A stretch of DNA of 64,000 nucleotides from Candidatus Omnitrophota bacterium (GCA_022711115.1 JAKLFP010000004.1:1-64000), one strand, 5' to 3'; positions 33,708-41,686 are shown, counted from the stretch's first letter. A program made the numbers and translations. Notes: a model not told the origin generated them from the letters alone.

Positions 33708-33785
33708 GTCCCTATCGTCTAGGTCGGCCTAGGACACCAGATTTTCATTCTGGTAACAGGGGTTCGAATCCCCTTAGGGACGCCA
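33708..33785 (+). tRNA. tRNA-Glu (anticodon UUC)
   Basis: Acceptor stem GTCCCTA/TAGGGAC (33708-33714, 33775-33781), anticodon stem CCAGA/TCTGG around loop TTTTCAT with anticodon TTC at 33744-33746, T-arm GGTTCGAATCC, and an encoded CCA at 33783-33785. Its 3' end is repeated downstream, marking it as an integration target. Confidence 0.95.
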
Positions 33786-33800
33786 AACTTGATTCTGGGG

Positions 33801-33845
33801 CCGCTGAAATCTGTAACACCTTGAAAAATATATAGGTTTCAGCGG
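33801..33845. repeat. Inverted repeat beside tRNA-Glu
   Basis: CCGCTGAAA (33801-33809) and TTTCAGCGG (33837-33845), perfect 9 bp with a 27-base spacer. It has no T-run directly after it. It could be a recombinase-binding arm next to the attachment site or a tRNA processing or termination structure. Confidence 0.5.
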
Positions 33846-33900
33846 TTCCAAATCTTCCCTCCGAAAAAGACGATCGGTGTCAGCGATCAGACCTATCCCC

Positions 33901-33928
33901 TTGACTTTCATTTATAATCGTATATAAT
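33901..33928 (+). promoter_or_regulatory. Promoter of the Fic gene
   Basis: TTGACT (33901-33906) and TATAAT (33923-33928), 16-base spacer, in a very A+T-rich stretch. The start would be near 33935, with AAAGGAAG as ribosome-binding site before the ATG at 33966. Confidence 0.6.
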
Positions 33929-33965
33929 CTTATATAGTTATATTATAAGAAAGGAAGCTAGGCTT

Positions 33966-35024
33966 ATGGCGCAGTCAAAGTTCAGTAAGCGGATCGAAAA
34001 CCTGCCCGGGGAGATATGGACCAAAATCGCCCGGATCGATGAGTTGAAAGGGCAATGGACCGGAGGGGTTCATCTAAGCCCTCAGATCCTGGGCCGTTTG
34101 AAACAATCCGTTCTGGTGACTTCGACCGGTGCGTCAACCCGTATCGAAGGAGCGAGGCTTTTCGATGAGGACGTGGAGAAGCTTATGCGCGGCATTTCGG
34201 TGCAGAGGTTTACGGACCGCGATAAACAGGAAGTGAAAGGGTATTATGAACTCCTTCTGAATGTCTTTGAATCTTGGCGTCACATCCGCTTTTCCGAGAG
34301 TAGCATCAAGCACTTTCATCAGGAGCTCCTGAAATACGCGGAAAAGGACAAGCAGCACAAAGGAGAGTACAAGAGGACCGAGAACAAGGTTCACATGGTG
34401 GACTCGTCCGGAAAATCGACGGACATTCTTTTTGATACGACTCCTGCTTATCTGACACCGAAAGAAATGCAGGAGCTTGTCGAATGGACGCAGGTAGCGC
34501 TCGGGGACCGGAAATTCCATCCGCTGCTTGTGATCGGAAATTTCATCGTCGAATTCCTCAGGATTCACCCTTTTCAGGACGGTAATGGGAGAATCTCACG
34601 AGTGCTGACTAATCTGCTTTTACTGCAGCAGGGCTATCTTTATGCGCCTTATATTTCTCATGAGAAGCTGATCGAAGACAACAAGGCGGATTATTATATT
34701 GCGCTCCGTAAAAGTCAGAAGACATTCGGTAAAACCAAGGAAGACATCATTCCGTGGCTGGAATTCTTTTTTTCCATGGCCAGTGAGCAGGCTAAGCGGG
34801 CCGTGGATCTTCTGTCTAAAGAATCCATCGAAAAATTGTTTTCCCCGAATCAGATCGCAGTGATGAACTATATCCAGACGGTGGAGGAGACTTCTCCTGG
34901 TGAGATCGCGAAGAAACTTAAAATAGCGCGGCCGACTGTAAATCAGGTCCTGTCGCGCCTCATTCAGTTCAAGAAAATCGAGCGCTTTGGGCTCGGGCGC
35001 AGTACACGATATAGGAAGCTTTAA
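33966..35024 (+). CDS. Fic family protein with winged-helix tail
   Basis: The active-site motif is 'IHPFQDGNGRISR' (about residues 197-209), the full HPFx(D/E)GNGRxxR of Fic AMP-transferases, with the catalytic His. The N-terminal part has 'STRIEGA', the (S/T)xxxE(G/N) inhibitory helix that blocks ATP binding in class II Fic proteins. The C-terminal 60 residues ('SPGEIAKKLKIARPTVNQVLSRL') form a winged helix, common in Fic proteins of this size (352 residues). Fic enzymes usually transfer AMP from ATP to a hydroxyl of a target protein; the target here cannot be predicted. The gene lies directly beside tRNA-Glu in an island with recombination scars, so it is probably horizontally acquired. A small gene follows after 32 bases. 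Confidence 0.9.
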   Translation: MAQSKFSKRIENLPGEIWTKIARIDELKGQWTGGVHLSPQILGRLKQSVLVTSTGASTRIEGARLFDEDVEKLMRGISVQRFTDRDKQEVKGYYELLLNVFESWRHIRFSESSIKHFHQELLKYAEKDKQHKGEYKRTENKVHMVDSSGKSTDILFDTTPAYLTPKEMQELVEWTQVALGDRKFHPLLVIGNFIVEFLRIHPFQDGNGRISRVLTNLLLLQQGYLYAPYISHEKLIEDNKADYYIALRKSQKTFGKTKEDIIPWLEFFFSMASEQAKRAVDLLSKESIEKLFSPNQIAVMNYIQTVEETSPGEIAKKLKIARPTVNQVLSRLIQFKKIERFGLGRSTRYRKL

Positions 35025-35056
35025 TCGCAGGATGTTTTTTGGGAGCGACAAGTTAG

Positions 35057-35248
35057 ATGAAAAAGAAACCAGCAGTGCGGTCGCCTTATAGCACTAGCGA
35101 ATGGACGAAGATTAATAAGCTCGCTTCTGAAAAGGGTAAGATCTTTCTTGCCCCAAAAGCTGCGCTGAAAAAGATTCGTGAAGAAGATGTTCTCAAGGAC
35201 TTCAAAGAATTTAAACGAAAGCGCGCTAAGCGTCAGCTTCCTCGGTAA
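35057..35248 (+). CDS. Small basic protein downstream of Fic gene (63 aa)
   Basis: No family is recognised. The protein is rich in Lys/Arg, with 'STSEWTKINKLASEKGKIF' and a charged helical C-terminus ('DVLKDFKEFKRKRAKRQ'). It starts 32 bases after the Fic stop on the same strand, so co-transcription is likely. It could be a Fic partner or regulator, but there is no direct evidence. Confidence 0.5.
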   Translation: MKKKPAVRSPYSTSEWTKINKLASEKGKIFLAPKAALKKIREEDVLKDFKEFKRKRAKRQLPR

Positions 35249-35433
35249 TACCGGAACGCTATAATCGCCAGCTGCTTGGAGACGTTTAAAGTTTTTGCAA
35301 TGGCGCTGAAGGTCATGTTAAGATGCCGCAACTCCGCAACCTTCTGGGCTATTTTCCTATAGACGGGTACTTGCACAAGCGGAGGAATGACTATATGGGC
35401 GTCCACCTCTGACGCGGTTCGAATTGGTGTCAC
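35233..35433 (-). pseudogene. C-terminal remnant of a serine recombinase
   Basis: The 66-residue frame has 'VQVPVYRKIAQKVAEL' followed by a helix-turn-helix 'LNMTFSAIAKTLNVSKQLAIIAFRY', which resembles the last 60 residues of large serine recombinases in metagenomic phage-like elements. The catalytic domain is absent. The upstream edge on the minus strand coincides with a partial copy of the tRNA-Glu 3' end (35416-35445), as if a recombination event cut the gene. It overlaps the 3' end of the small plus-strand gene by 16 bases. A stand-alone HTH protein is the alternative. Confidence 0.45.
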
Positions 35434-35445
35434 TGGGGGACGCCA
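35416..35445 (+). repeat. Partial copy of tRNA-Glu 3' end
   Basis: GGTTCGAAT (35416-35424) and GGGGACGCCA (35436-35445) match the T-arm and acceptor end of tRNA-Glu, with altered sequence between them. Probably an old attachment-site scar. Confidence 0.5.
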
Positions 35446-35462
35446 GTTTTCTTCAGGTTATA

Positions 35463-35503
35463 AGCCTCTGTGTCGGAACAAGGATACGGAGGCTCTCTTT
35501 TTT
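35463..35503. terminator. Intrinsic terminator
   Basis: A 12-bp stem with two G-T wobbles (35463-35474 with 35483-35494), an 8-base loop, then CTC and six T. It terminates plus-strand transcription past the Fic/small-gene unit. Confidence 0.7.
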
Positions 35504-35556
35504 ACCCCAACCGGATATTCGAACTTTTAAAGTGATGGTGTGCGTTGTTAGAGGAG

Positions 35557-36795
35557 TTATCCCTTAGATTGAATTTCCGATGTAAAACGCCAGTCATAAC
35601 CATAAGCTTTTTTGCGATACCCATATCCTGTTGTGCATGCTCTGCGCAAGCAAACAGCATTTAGCGATGAAACGCATTTCGTATTTTTTGCTATCCCTTT
35701 TTCTACTAGCCACCTTGCTGCCGCATGAAGACTAGGAAAATTTTGTAAAACCTCTCTCGAATTCAAATCTATCATACAAACTGCTTTGCTTAATTTAACT
35801 GCAGCTGCCTTAGCTCTTTTTTGTGCATTTTCTTTCGCTTTTTGAGGATTCTTATCGCTCCATGCTTTTCGTGATGCTTTACGTTTATCCTTAGCTTCCG
35901 GGCTTGTATGAGAACTTATAAGTTTCCTCATGTAAGCTTTGTATTCTTCAGGATTAGCCTCTTTCCACTTGCCGAAGCTGGCTTTTCGTTTGGCTTGGAC
36001 TTCTGAGGTTTTAATCTTTTCATGATTTTTTTTTCTTGCCTCAGCGTATGCTTCAGGATAATTCTCTTTCCACTTCACGATTCTTGCGCGGGACATTTCA
36101 CGATGTTTTTCTTTGCTCATTGTTTCTTTTATTCTTTTACTGCGAGCACGAAGTGCTGCGGTATCACCTGAACGAAAAGCCTTCTTAGAAGCTTCAAGCA
36201 TTGGTTTAAATTGTTCAGGATGATTCTTCATATATTGACGTTTTTTTTCACTTGTTTCTGCAATGGTAGGATGATTACTTGTTCCGCCGCCACCAGCGAC
36301 AAGATTAAGACATTTTTCATCGGACAAAAGGTCTTTATCAACAATTGAAGCTTCAAGTTTTTCTGTTTCTTCTGCGGTTTCACACGTTGCGATGTAGTAA
36401 CGTACAAATTCATTTATATTCTTTTTGAATTTAGCTTTAAATTTCAAGCCAGACCCTTGATATCGCTTTAATTGAGACCAAGTGGCTCTATTAGCTTTAC
36501 CAATATAATATTCACCACTTTCCCTGTTTATTTGTATATAAATTACTCTATAGTAACCATCACGTTTGCTCTCTTTACGGACTACCTCACTAGGAGTTAA
36601 AACATCAAACCATCGATCTTTAATTGCAATACGCTGTTTATTAAAAACTAGATTTCCCGAATTGCGTTTTAAACCAAAAGAATCGAACTGGTTGTGCCCC
36701 CAATGTAATTCTATCGGATGAAATTCCTGCCAAATTTTGATATTTTCATTAATTGCTATTACGTAGCCGTCATTTTTTAGTTTTTCGTTGCTCAT
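35557..36795 (-). CDS. GIY-YIG homing-endonuclease-like protein with NUMOD repeats
   Basis: The N-terminal part has 'YRVIYIQINRESGEYYIGKA', a variant GIY-YIG nuclease core, with an 'ETEKLEASIVDKDLL' helix carrying the Glu expected later in the fold, and 'CLNLVAGGGG'. The middle is a series of short Lys-rich helices (K-W-K-E-N-x-P-E-A-Y pattern) like NUMOD3 DNA-binding units. The C-terminus ('VCMIDLNSREVLQNFPSLHAAARWL') fits NUMOD1. Such genes in phages and introns cut DNA to copy themselves into empty sites. The frame extends upstream to a TTG at 36915, but those 40 residues are encoded by a repeat also present at 38127-38171 without a gene, so I prefer the ATG at 36795. It is A+T richer in appearance than its neighbours. 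Confidence 0.75.
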   Translation of the reverse strand: MSNEKLKNDGYVIAINENIKIWQEFHPIELHWGHNQFDSFGLKRNSGNLVFNKQRIAIKDRWFDVLTPSEVVRKESKRDGYYRVIYIQINRESGEYYIGKANRATWSQLKRYQGSGLKFKAKFKKNINEFVRYYIATCETAEETEKLEASIVDKDLLSDEKCLNLVAGGGGTSNHPTIAETSEKKRQYMKNHPEQFKPMLEASKKAFRSGDTAALRARSKRIKETMSKEKHREMSRARIVKWKENYPEAYAEARKKNHEKIKTSEVQAKRKASFGKWKEANPEEYKAYMRKLISSHTSPEAKDKRKASRKAWSDKNPQKAKENAQKRAKAAAVKLSKAVCMIDLNSREVLQNFPSLHAAARWLVEKGIAKNTKCVSSLNAVCLRRACTTGYGYRKKAYGYDWRFTSEIQSKG

Positions 36796-36940
36796 GGCCG
36801 ACATTTTATCATACGGAGTCATGATTCCAATAAATGAAGGAAGTGATCTGCTAAAGCCGTACAGGCCTCTTTTAGCATTTCCATTTCCTTGAGCCACAGG
36901 TATAATTTGGGCCAATCAAAGGTGTCCTCGGAGTTCAAAC

Positions 36941-36963
36941 TCAAAATGCTTAGGGACGCCAAA
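36941..36963 (+). repeat. Attachment-site-like copy of tRNA-Glu 3' end
   Basis: The 15 bases at 36949-36963 are identical to 33773-33787, covering the acceptor 3' strand, CCA and two following bases. With the intact tRNA they bracket 3.2 kb holding the Fic gene, recombinase remnant and endonuclease, the usual layout of attL/attR around an integrated island. Confidence 0.7.
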
Positions 36964-36998
36964 AATACCCAATGGTAAAAACCATTGGGTATTTTTGT
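36961..36998. terminator. Strong bidirectional terminator
   Basis: A perfect 15-bp inverted repeat (36961-36975 and 36982-36996) with a 6-base loop, A-run on one side and T-run on the other. It can stop transcription in both directions at the island border. Confidence 0.85.
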
Positions 36999-37000
36999 TT

Positions 37001-37281
37001 AGATGGTGGGGATCCGAAGAGAGCACTTGTTTGAAATCATGACTTATGTCATGATTTTAGTGCGAGTGGCCGACCCGAACCCGCCAGGCAATGTGGCGGG
37101 GAAGGGCGCCGAATTCCCTCCCAAAGCCGGTTGCTTTGAGACGTTAAACAAATCAAAACTTGAGGTTTCAATTTAACGTCGATGATTTCTGTCGTCCTTG
37201 AAGCAAAGCGAAAAGGGTAGAGATGCTTGATTTCGCCTGCCCCAAATGGATTTCATTTGAACTGAAAGTAGATAAAAGATT
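37001..37281. other. Non-coding stretch with several hairpins
   Basis: No gene is seen. It has a perfect 10-bp hairpin with a 4-base loop (37034-37057), a CCCGCCA/TGGCGGG stem (about 37079-37100) and a perfect 9-bp inverted repeat (37140-37148 and 37172-37180). This density of structure at an island edge suggests recombinase sites or a small structured RNA; it matches no RNA family I can name. Confidence 0.4.
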
Positions 37282-38043
37282 ATGAAACAATGGTACGAAG
37301 CATTATTTGAGAATTACGCCCACAAATACGACAAAGAATGCTTTGTTCAGGGGACTGTGGGCGAATGCGATTTTATTGAAGCTGAAATCGGTCGCGATAA
37401 ATCACTAAGGATCATCGATATCGGATGCGGCACCGGCCGTCATTCGATCGAATTGGCAAAAAGGGGATATGACGTGACGGGCGTTGATTTATCCGGATCG
37501 CAGATTGTCAGGGCAATCGAAAAAGCCAAAGAAGCGGGGGTGATAGTCGACTTTCGGAAACAAGACGCCAGAAACCTTCCGTTTGAAAGTGAATTTGATC
37601 TGGCGATCATGATTTGTGAAGGCGGGTTTTCTTTAATGGAAACGGATGAGATGAATTTTGAAATCCTCAGGAACGCGGCAAAAGCGCTTGAAAGCAAAGG
37701 CAAGCTCATTTTCACCGCATTAAACGGATTGTTCCCGCTGTTTCATTCTGTCAATGAATTCTATAAGGCGGCGCAGCAAGAAGGCCAGTCCCAGTGCCAG
37801 GAGTGCTCCTTTGATCTGATGACTTTTCGTGATCATAACACCGTTGTTTTTGAGGACGACGCGGGCAACAAAAAAGAACTAAAGTGCAATGAGCGTTATT
37901 ATGTGCCCAGCGAAATAACCTGGCTTCTCAAAAGCCTCGGATTGAAGAAAATCGATATTTTGGGAGCAAAACTCGGCGCCTTTTCCAGAAAAGATAAATT
38001 AACGACAGAAAATTTTGAGATGCTGGTCGTTGCGGAAAAATAA
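37282..38043 (+). CDS. Class I SAM-dependent methyltransferase (253 aa)
   Basis: Motif I is 'IIDIGCGTGRHSIELAKRG', followed by 'VTGVDLSGSQI' (acidic residue for the SAM ribose), 'VDFRKQDARNLPF' and 'FDLAIMICEGGF'. This order is standard for small-molecule class I methyltransferases of the UbiE/Methyltransf_25 type. The C-terminal half ('YYVPSEITWLLKSLGLKKI') is the substrate-binding part and gives no substrate. Length is typical. It stands alone between structured non-coding stretches in the accessory region, so co-transfer with the island is plausible. A ribosome-binding site is not obvious. Confidence 0.85.
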   Translation: MKQWYEALFENYAHKYDKECFVQGTVGECDFIEAEIGRDKSLRIIDIGCGTGRHSIELAKRGYDVTGVDLSGSQIVRAIEKAKEAGVIVDFRKQDARNLPFESEFDLAIMICEGGFSLMETDEMNFEILRNAAKALESKGKLIFTALNGLFPLFHSVNEFYKAAQQEGQSQCQECSFDLMTFRDHNTVVFEDDAGNKKELKCNERYYVPSEITWLLKSLGLKKIDILGAKLGAFSRKDKLTTENFEMLVVAEK

Positions 38044-38476
38044 TCATGTGAAACATGTGTCGCTTTTTTCCCTTGTTAGCATGGATCTCCCAGAAGGGGA
38101 CATTGCTATAACATACAAGTTTCTTGTAGCATTTTCATTTCTCTGAGCCACGGGTATCATTTGGGCCAATCTCCGACTTGCTGTATTCCCGGCAAGGACA
38201 GTTCCGTCTTTGCCAAAAAACAGGCGAGATTCGCCCGGACGGATTCCGCCAAAGACGAACAGCGATGTTTGGCGGAAAAAGTACCCTGACAGTCCGAATT
38301 CAAAATGCTTGGGGGCGTCATTCTTTTGACTCTTTTGCAGCCTTGCCGGTTGAGTGTGCCATTCAAGTTAAAAGCCTTGGATGGCCCCTGCTTTTTATAT
38401 GAAAAAAATCCTTATTCTTAAATTGTTTGAATTGAATAAGTTGCATCAAAAATACAACTAAAAGTATGTAAAATAC
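38044..38476. other. Non-coding stretch with second copy of island-end sequence
   Basis: No convincing gene. 38127-38171 repeats 36872-36917 with a few differences, and 38300-38319 repeats 36941-36960 at 17 of 20 positions (tRNA-Glu end-like). Between them lie small hairpins, for example 38187-38211 and GGCGA/TCGCC at about 38222-38234. It looks like the remains of another integration at the same tRNA end. Confidence 0.55.
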
Positions 38477-38511
38477 TTGAAAATACAACTTTTAAGATGT
38501 ATTATTAGATC
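38477..38511 (+). promoter_or_regulatory. Promoter of toxin-antitoxin pair, probably leaderless
   Basis: TTGAAA (38477-38482) and TATTAT (38500-38505) with 17 bases between. The start would fall at or next to the ATG (38512), and no Shine-Dalgarno is seen, so a leaderless message is likely. Copies of AAATACAACT lie at about 38450-38459 and 38481-38490, and an inverted AGTAT/ATACT at about 38464-38477, possible operator sites for the HTH protein of the pair. Confidence 0.55.
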
Positions 38512-39243
38512 ATGGACAAAAGCTCAATGAAGAAGATTCTGGAGAGTCAGGAAACTGCCTTAAAGATATTGGCAGACAAGATGGAAGGATTTTATCTTGT
38601 CGGCGGCACAGCTTTGTCCCGCGGGTATTTTCATCACAGGAAATCTTATGACCTGGATTTCTTTGCCAAGGAGTATTTACCGGACAAAATCGACGAAGCT
38701 ATCCGCTTCATCAGCTCTCGCATGCGTAAAACCATCAAAAAGAGCGTGGATTCCAATGCGAAAGGTAAAAGCAGGCTTCTCAGGATGCGACGCTATGAGA
38801 TCCCTCTGGGTACGGGCGAGCCGCTCAAGATTGATTTTGTCAAAGATCCGGTTGATCTTTTACAGCCATTCAAACGGATCGACGGCATTGATTTTGCCTC
38901 TCTGGATGATATTTATTTGCGCAAGCTTTACACGGTCACGGGGTTCATCACCGGGAATGATAAAATCGGCAGGATCCGGACAAAGGGTAAAAGGCAAGAA
39001 GCCCGGGATCTTTTCGACCTTTATCATTTATCCAAAACGTATAAACCTTTGGCGGCTTTTGCGGGAAACTATCCCAGGCGGATCCAAATCCCGGCCATTT
39101 TGCAATGGTATCATTCTCTTTCAAAGTCCGAAATGGACTTGGGACTTGGCGATATTGTCACGACTCGCCCGCTCGAATTCACGGAAATTAGTAGGCATTT
39201 CAAAAAAGAGGTGGAGGCATTGATGAAGGAGATCACGGAATGA
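38512..39243 (+). CDS. AbiEii/AbiGii-type nucleotidyltransferase toxin
   Basis: The motif 'LVGGTALSRGYFHHRKSYDLDFF' region (about residues 26-48) has the G-G-T-A-L, H-R-x-S and D-L-D-F elements of the AbiEii nucleotidyltransferase family. The residues that bind nucleotide and metal in DNA-polymerase-beta-like enzymes are kept. Family members act as toxins that block growth, often against phage, by adding nucleotides to tRNA or other targets. The length (243 residues) is usual. Its stop overlaps the start of the next gene (ATGA at 39240-39243), showing translational coupling. The partner lies downstream, whereas in classical AbiE systems the AbiEi antitoxin comes first. Confidence 0.85.
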   Translation: MDKSSMKKILESQETALKILADKMEGFYLVGGTALSRGYFHHRKSYDLDFFAKEYLPDKIDEAIRFISSRMRKTIKKSVDSNAKGKSRLLRMRRYEIPLGTGEPLKIDFVKDPVDLLQPFKRIDGIDFASLDDIYLRKLYTVTGFITGNDKIGRIRTKGKRQEARDLFDLYHLSKTYKPLAAFAGNYPRRIQIPAILQWYHSLSKSEMDLGLGDIVTTRPLEFTEISRHFKKEVEALMKEITE

Positions 39244-39836
39244 AAGCGAGTTCCTGGCTATGGAATATCAATAAAACGGAAGCGGAAGTAAAACGGATTC
39301 TCGCGAATCCGGAAGAGAAAGCCTTTATTCATTATGCGGCGTTATTGCTTTCGAGGCACTCCGGCCTGCCCAAGGAAGTTTTCAAAGACTATCTTCGCAA
39401 AGAGGATTTCTGCCGCTATTGGCAGGCGATTAAGCGCCGGATGCGCAAAGATCAATGGAATGACGAGCGGATCCCTTTTTGGGACGGGATTTATAAATTT
39501 CTTTTGCGCGAGTTCAAGAAAAAAGGCGTGACGTTTCCCAAAGAGACCAAAGAGCTGGCTCGGAATCCGGTTTGGGAAAAAACCGCGGCCATAATCCGCA
39601 CCTGGCGTCTCGCGCGTAAAATGACCCAAGCCGAACTCGCCCGAAAACTGGGAGTGAAACAGCAGTTTATTTCTAAAATCGAGAGCGGAACACAGAACCT
39701 TTCCTTGGCCACTCTGGCCAAGATCGAAAACGCGCTGGGAATGCGTGCAAAAGAATACGCGATTGAAAGTCCATCGACGGCCTCGTTTTGGGTTCGGGAT
39801 GCCTCCATCTCCAAACCCGGCACCACCTGGCTGTGA
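39240..39836 (+). CDS. XRE-type HTH protein, probable antitoxin (198 aa)
   Basis: The C-terminal part ('MTQAELARKLGVKQQFISKIESG') is a clear Cro/CI-type helix-turn-helix. The N-terminal 115 residues are rich in Lys, Arg and Trp and form an unrecognised helical domain ('FIHYAALLLSRHSGLPKEVFKDYL'), similar in layout to proteins encoded next to AbiEii toxins. It overlaps the toxin gene by four bases and likely neutralises it and represses the promoter before 38512. The strong hairpin at 39837-39911 begins immediately after its stop. Confidence 0.75.
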   Translation: MKASSWLWNINKTEAEVKRILANPEEKAFIHYAALLLSRHSGLPKEVFKDYLRKEDFCRYWQAIKRRMRKDQWNDERIPFWDGIYKFLLREFKKKGVTFPKETKELARNPVWEKTAAIIRTWRLARKMTQAELARKLGVKQQFISKIESGTQNLSLATLAKIENALGMRAKEYAIESPSTASFWVRDASISKPGTTWL

Positions 39837-39911
39837 TAGCTTCTAGCCGATAGCCAATAGCTCCTAGCTCTAGCTTAAAGCTATTGGCTATGAACTATAA
39901 GCTGGAAGCTA
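39837..39911. repeat. Long imperfect hairpin after the toxin-antitoxin pair
   Basis: An inner perfect 13-bp inverted repeat (39850-39862 and 39879-39891) and an outer 11-bp arm with one wobble (39837-39847 and 39901-39911). No T-run follows. It may be a terminator-like mRNA end or a small palindromic mobile repeat. Confidence 0.75.
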
Positions 39912-40095
39912 GAGGCGCGTCGCGGTCAGTCACGGTCCGGTCAGTCACGGTCAGGTCACGGGACGGCGTCCGGCTGGGAGGGGTAAGCTTTCAGAGTCAC
40001 GGGACGGCGTCGGGTTGGGACAGGTGTTTTTTCAGAAATCGCCTGGCCAGCCAGATTAAGTCAGTTTATACTATCCCTCAATCACGGGGGTTCCT

Positions 40096-40791
40096 TTGAA
40101 GAAGGCCATAGCGTTCCTTTTTATTCTTTTTTTCCTAATAAGCCCCTGCCTAGCTTCTGAGCCTCTTACCGCTATTGATGTTTTGCTCGATCCTGACGAT
40201 TCCATGGTTGTAAAAGCTCAGGCGGACAATCTTCGTCTCAGGGAAAACTATCCTGCCGGATTTGCCCTGGATGTGACTCACGTACCGCATATCTCAGTCC
40301 TTCAGTGCTATGTCCGCACACGAGATCTCGACAAAGTTTCCGATGCTGTGAAACGGGTGAACGTAGCTCAGGATCCTGTTGGAATGGAACTGAATGCGAC
40401 GGGCTACTTTGCGGCTTCATGGAAGGGGTTGGGGTTGGCGGGTATCACCGTTGCCCCGACGCCCCAGTTGCTCAAGTATCAGGAAGCGATCCTGTCCGCC
40501 GTTTCACCGTTTTGCGCCAAACAGGGGACCGTTGCGGCGCTTGTACCCAACGAAGACGGCAAGCCCTCCGACGAGGCCATAGCGTCCTATATCAACACCT
40601 TTGCTTCCAAGCAGACCGGAAAGAATTATAACCCGCATGTCACAATCGGGCTGTGCAGGCAGGACTTTGTCAGGGAAATGACGGAAGCTTCTTATACCCC
40701 GTTCACATTCAAAATTAGGAGCGTAAGTATCTACCAACTCGGAGATTACGGAACCGCCCGAAAGAAACTCTGGCCTTCGGCAAAGTGGTAA
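40096..40791 (+). CDS. Exported 2H phosphoesterase-like protein (231 aa)
   Basis: A clear signal peptide (KKAIAFLFILFFLISPCLAS) precedes a domain with two H-x-(S/T) motifs, 'VPHISVLQ' (about residue 57) and 'YNPHVTIGL' (about residue 178). This pair defines the 2H phosphoesterase superfamily (LigT, cyclic phosphodiesterase), which opens 2',3'-cyclic phosphates or makes 2'-5' bonds in RNA or nucleotides. An exported member suggests action on extracellular nucleotides in the periplasm or outside. The start is TTG with GGGGG five bases before it. It is flanked on both sides by GGACGGCGTCC repeats and has no operon partner. Confidence 0.75.
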   Translation: MKKAIAFLFILFFLISPCLASEPLTAIDVLLDPDDSMVVKAQADNLRLRENYPAGFALDVTHVPHISVLQCYVRTRDLDKVSDAVKRVNVAQDPVGMELNATGYFAASWKGLGLAGITVAPTPQLLKYQEAILSAVSPFCAKQGTVAALVPNEDGKPSDEAIASYINTFASKQTGKNYNPHVTIGLCRQDFVREMTEASYTPFTFKIRSVSIYQLGDYGTARKKLWPSAKW

Positions 40792-40946
40792 CCGGACGGC
40801 GTCCAGCTGAGGGTAACCGGACGGCGTCCAGCTGGGGTAACCGGACGGCGTCCAGCTGGGAGGGGTAACAACCTACGCAAACCGGAGGCGTCACTGGAAG
40901 TGCAGGGCTGAATTGAATTACATACAACCCAATAAAGGAGAACAGA

Positions 40947-41198
40947 GTGGAAGAGCATGAAGAAAACAAGAATATTCCGAATGAGACAAAGGAAGAGCGA
41001 TTCAAACGGCTCGCGGAACAGAGGGTCGCTGCGACCCTGGATAAAATTCGGTTGATTGGGAATCTAGCGACTTCCCAGTATGCCTACAACGGTGATCAGG
41101 TGTCGAAGATCTTCACGGCGTTGAAAGACGCGCTTGCGGAAGTCGAAGAGAAATTTCAGCGGACCCTGGAGCGGAAAAAAGACAAATTTCATTTATAG
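40947..41198 (+). CDS. Small helical protein (83 aa)
   Basis: No family recognised. GTG start with an excellent AAAGGAG (40934-40940) six bases before it, so it is very likely translated. The protein is charged and helical ('ERFKRLAEQRVAATLDKIRLIGNLA' region) with a coiled-coil-like C-terminus ('ALAEVEEKFQRTLERKK'). It precedes a hemerythrin-like gene by 65 bases; no functional link can be shown. Confidence 0.65.
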   Translation: MEEHEENKNIPNETKEERFKRLAEQRVAATLDKIRLIGNLATSQYAYNGDQVSKIFTALKDALAEVEEKFQRTLERKKDKFHL

Positions 41199-41263
41199 AG
41201 CTCGTGAGGCGCGCGGTCCAAGCATGATAAAACGAAACCGTTGACATGAATGAGAGGTGATCG

Positions 41264-41686
41264 ATGCTGGATTATCTGAAAACCTGGCGCAAAGAACATG
41301 AGAAGATCCAGGCGGACCTTTTTGAGGTCGTCCAGCTTGATATCTTTAGCAGAGCGGGGAAAATGAAGCTGCAGGAGCTCAAGCGGGTTCTCGAGCTCCA
41401 CCTTCTCGATGAAGACCAGAATTTTTATCCGGCCCTGAAAAAAGCCGCTGAAACCGATGCCGGTCTCAGACGGGAGCTGTTCCTTTTTGCCGCGGATATG
41501 GAGAAGATCACCGCGGCGGTCCAGGCGTTTTTCCGGAAAGAAGAAAGCGATCCGTTGGGCGCGGACATTGCCCCGGAGTTCAGCAAGATTTCCGCCATGA
41601 TCAAAAGCCGTATTGCCCGTGAGGAAAACATCCTGATGAAGGAGTTCACGAAATTGGCGGAGCGGAAGACGGCCCGGGCGGAATAA
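41264..41686 (+). CDS. Hemerythrin-like HHE protein, partly degenerate (140 aa)
   Basis: Four-helix layout with 'WRKEHEKIQADLFEV' and 'LELHLLDEDQNFYPAL', the H-x-x-x-E element of hemerythrin HHE domains, which bind a di-iron centre. In the last helix the expected His is replaced ('IAREENILMKEF'), so iron or oxygen binding may be altered or lost. Length fits the family. It sits between small genes and palindromic repeats, with AGAGGTGATCG before the ATG as ribosome-binding site. Confidence 0.6.
   Translation: MLDYLKTWRKEHEKIQADLFEVVQLDIFSRAGKMKLQELKRVLELHLLDEDQNFYPALKKAAETDAGLRRELFLFAADMEKITAAVQAFFRKEESDPLGADIAPEFSKISAMIKSRIAREENILMKEFTKLAERKTARAE

Noticed and set aside
39961-40853. GGACGGCGTCC repeats as a CRISPR array
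   Set aside because: Units are 24-25 bp with almost no unique spacer between them and no cas genes are nearby.
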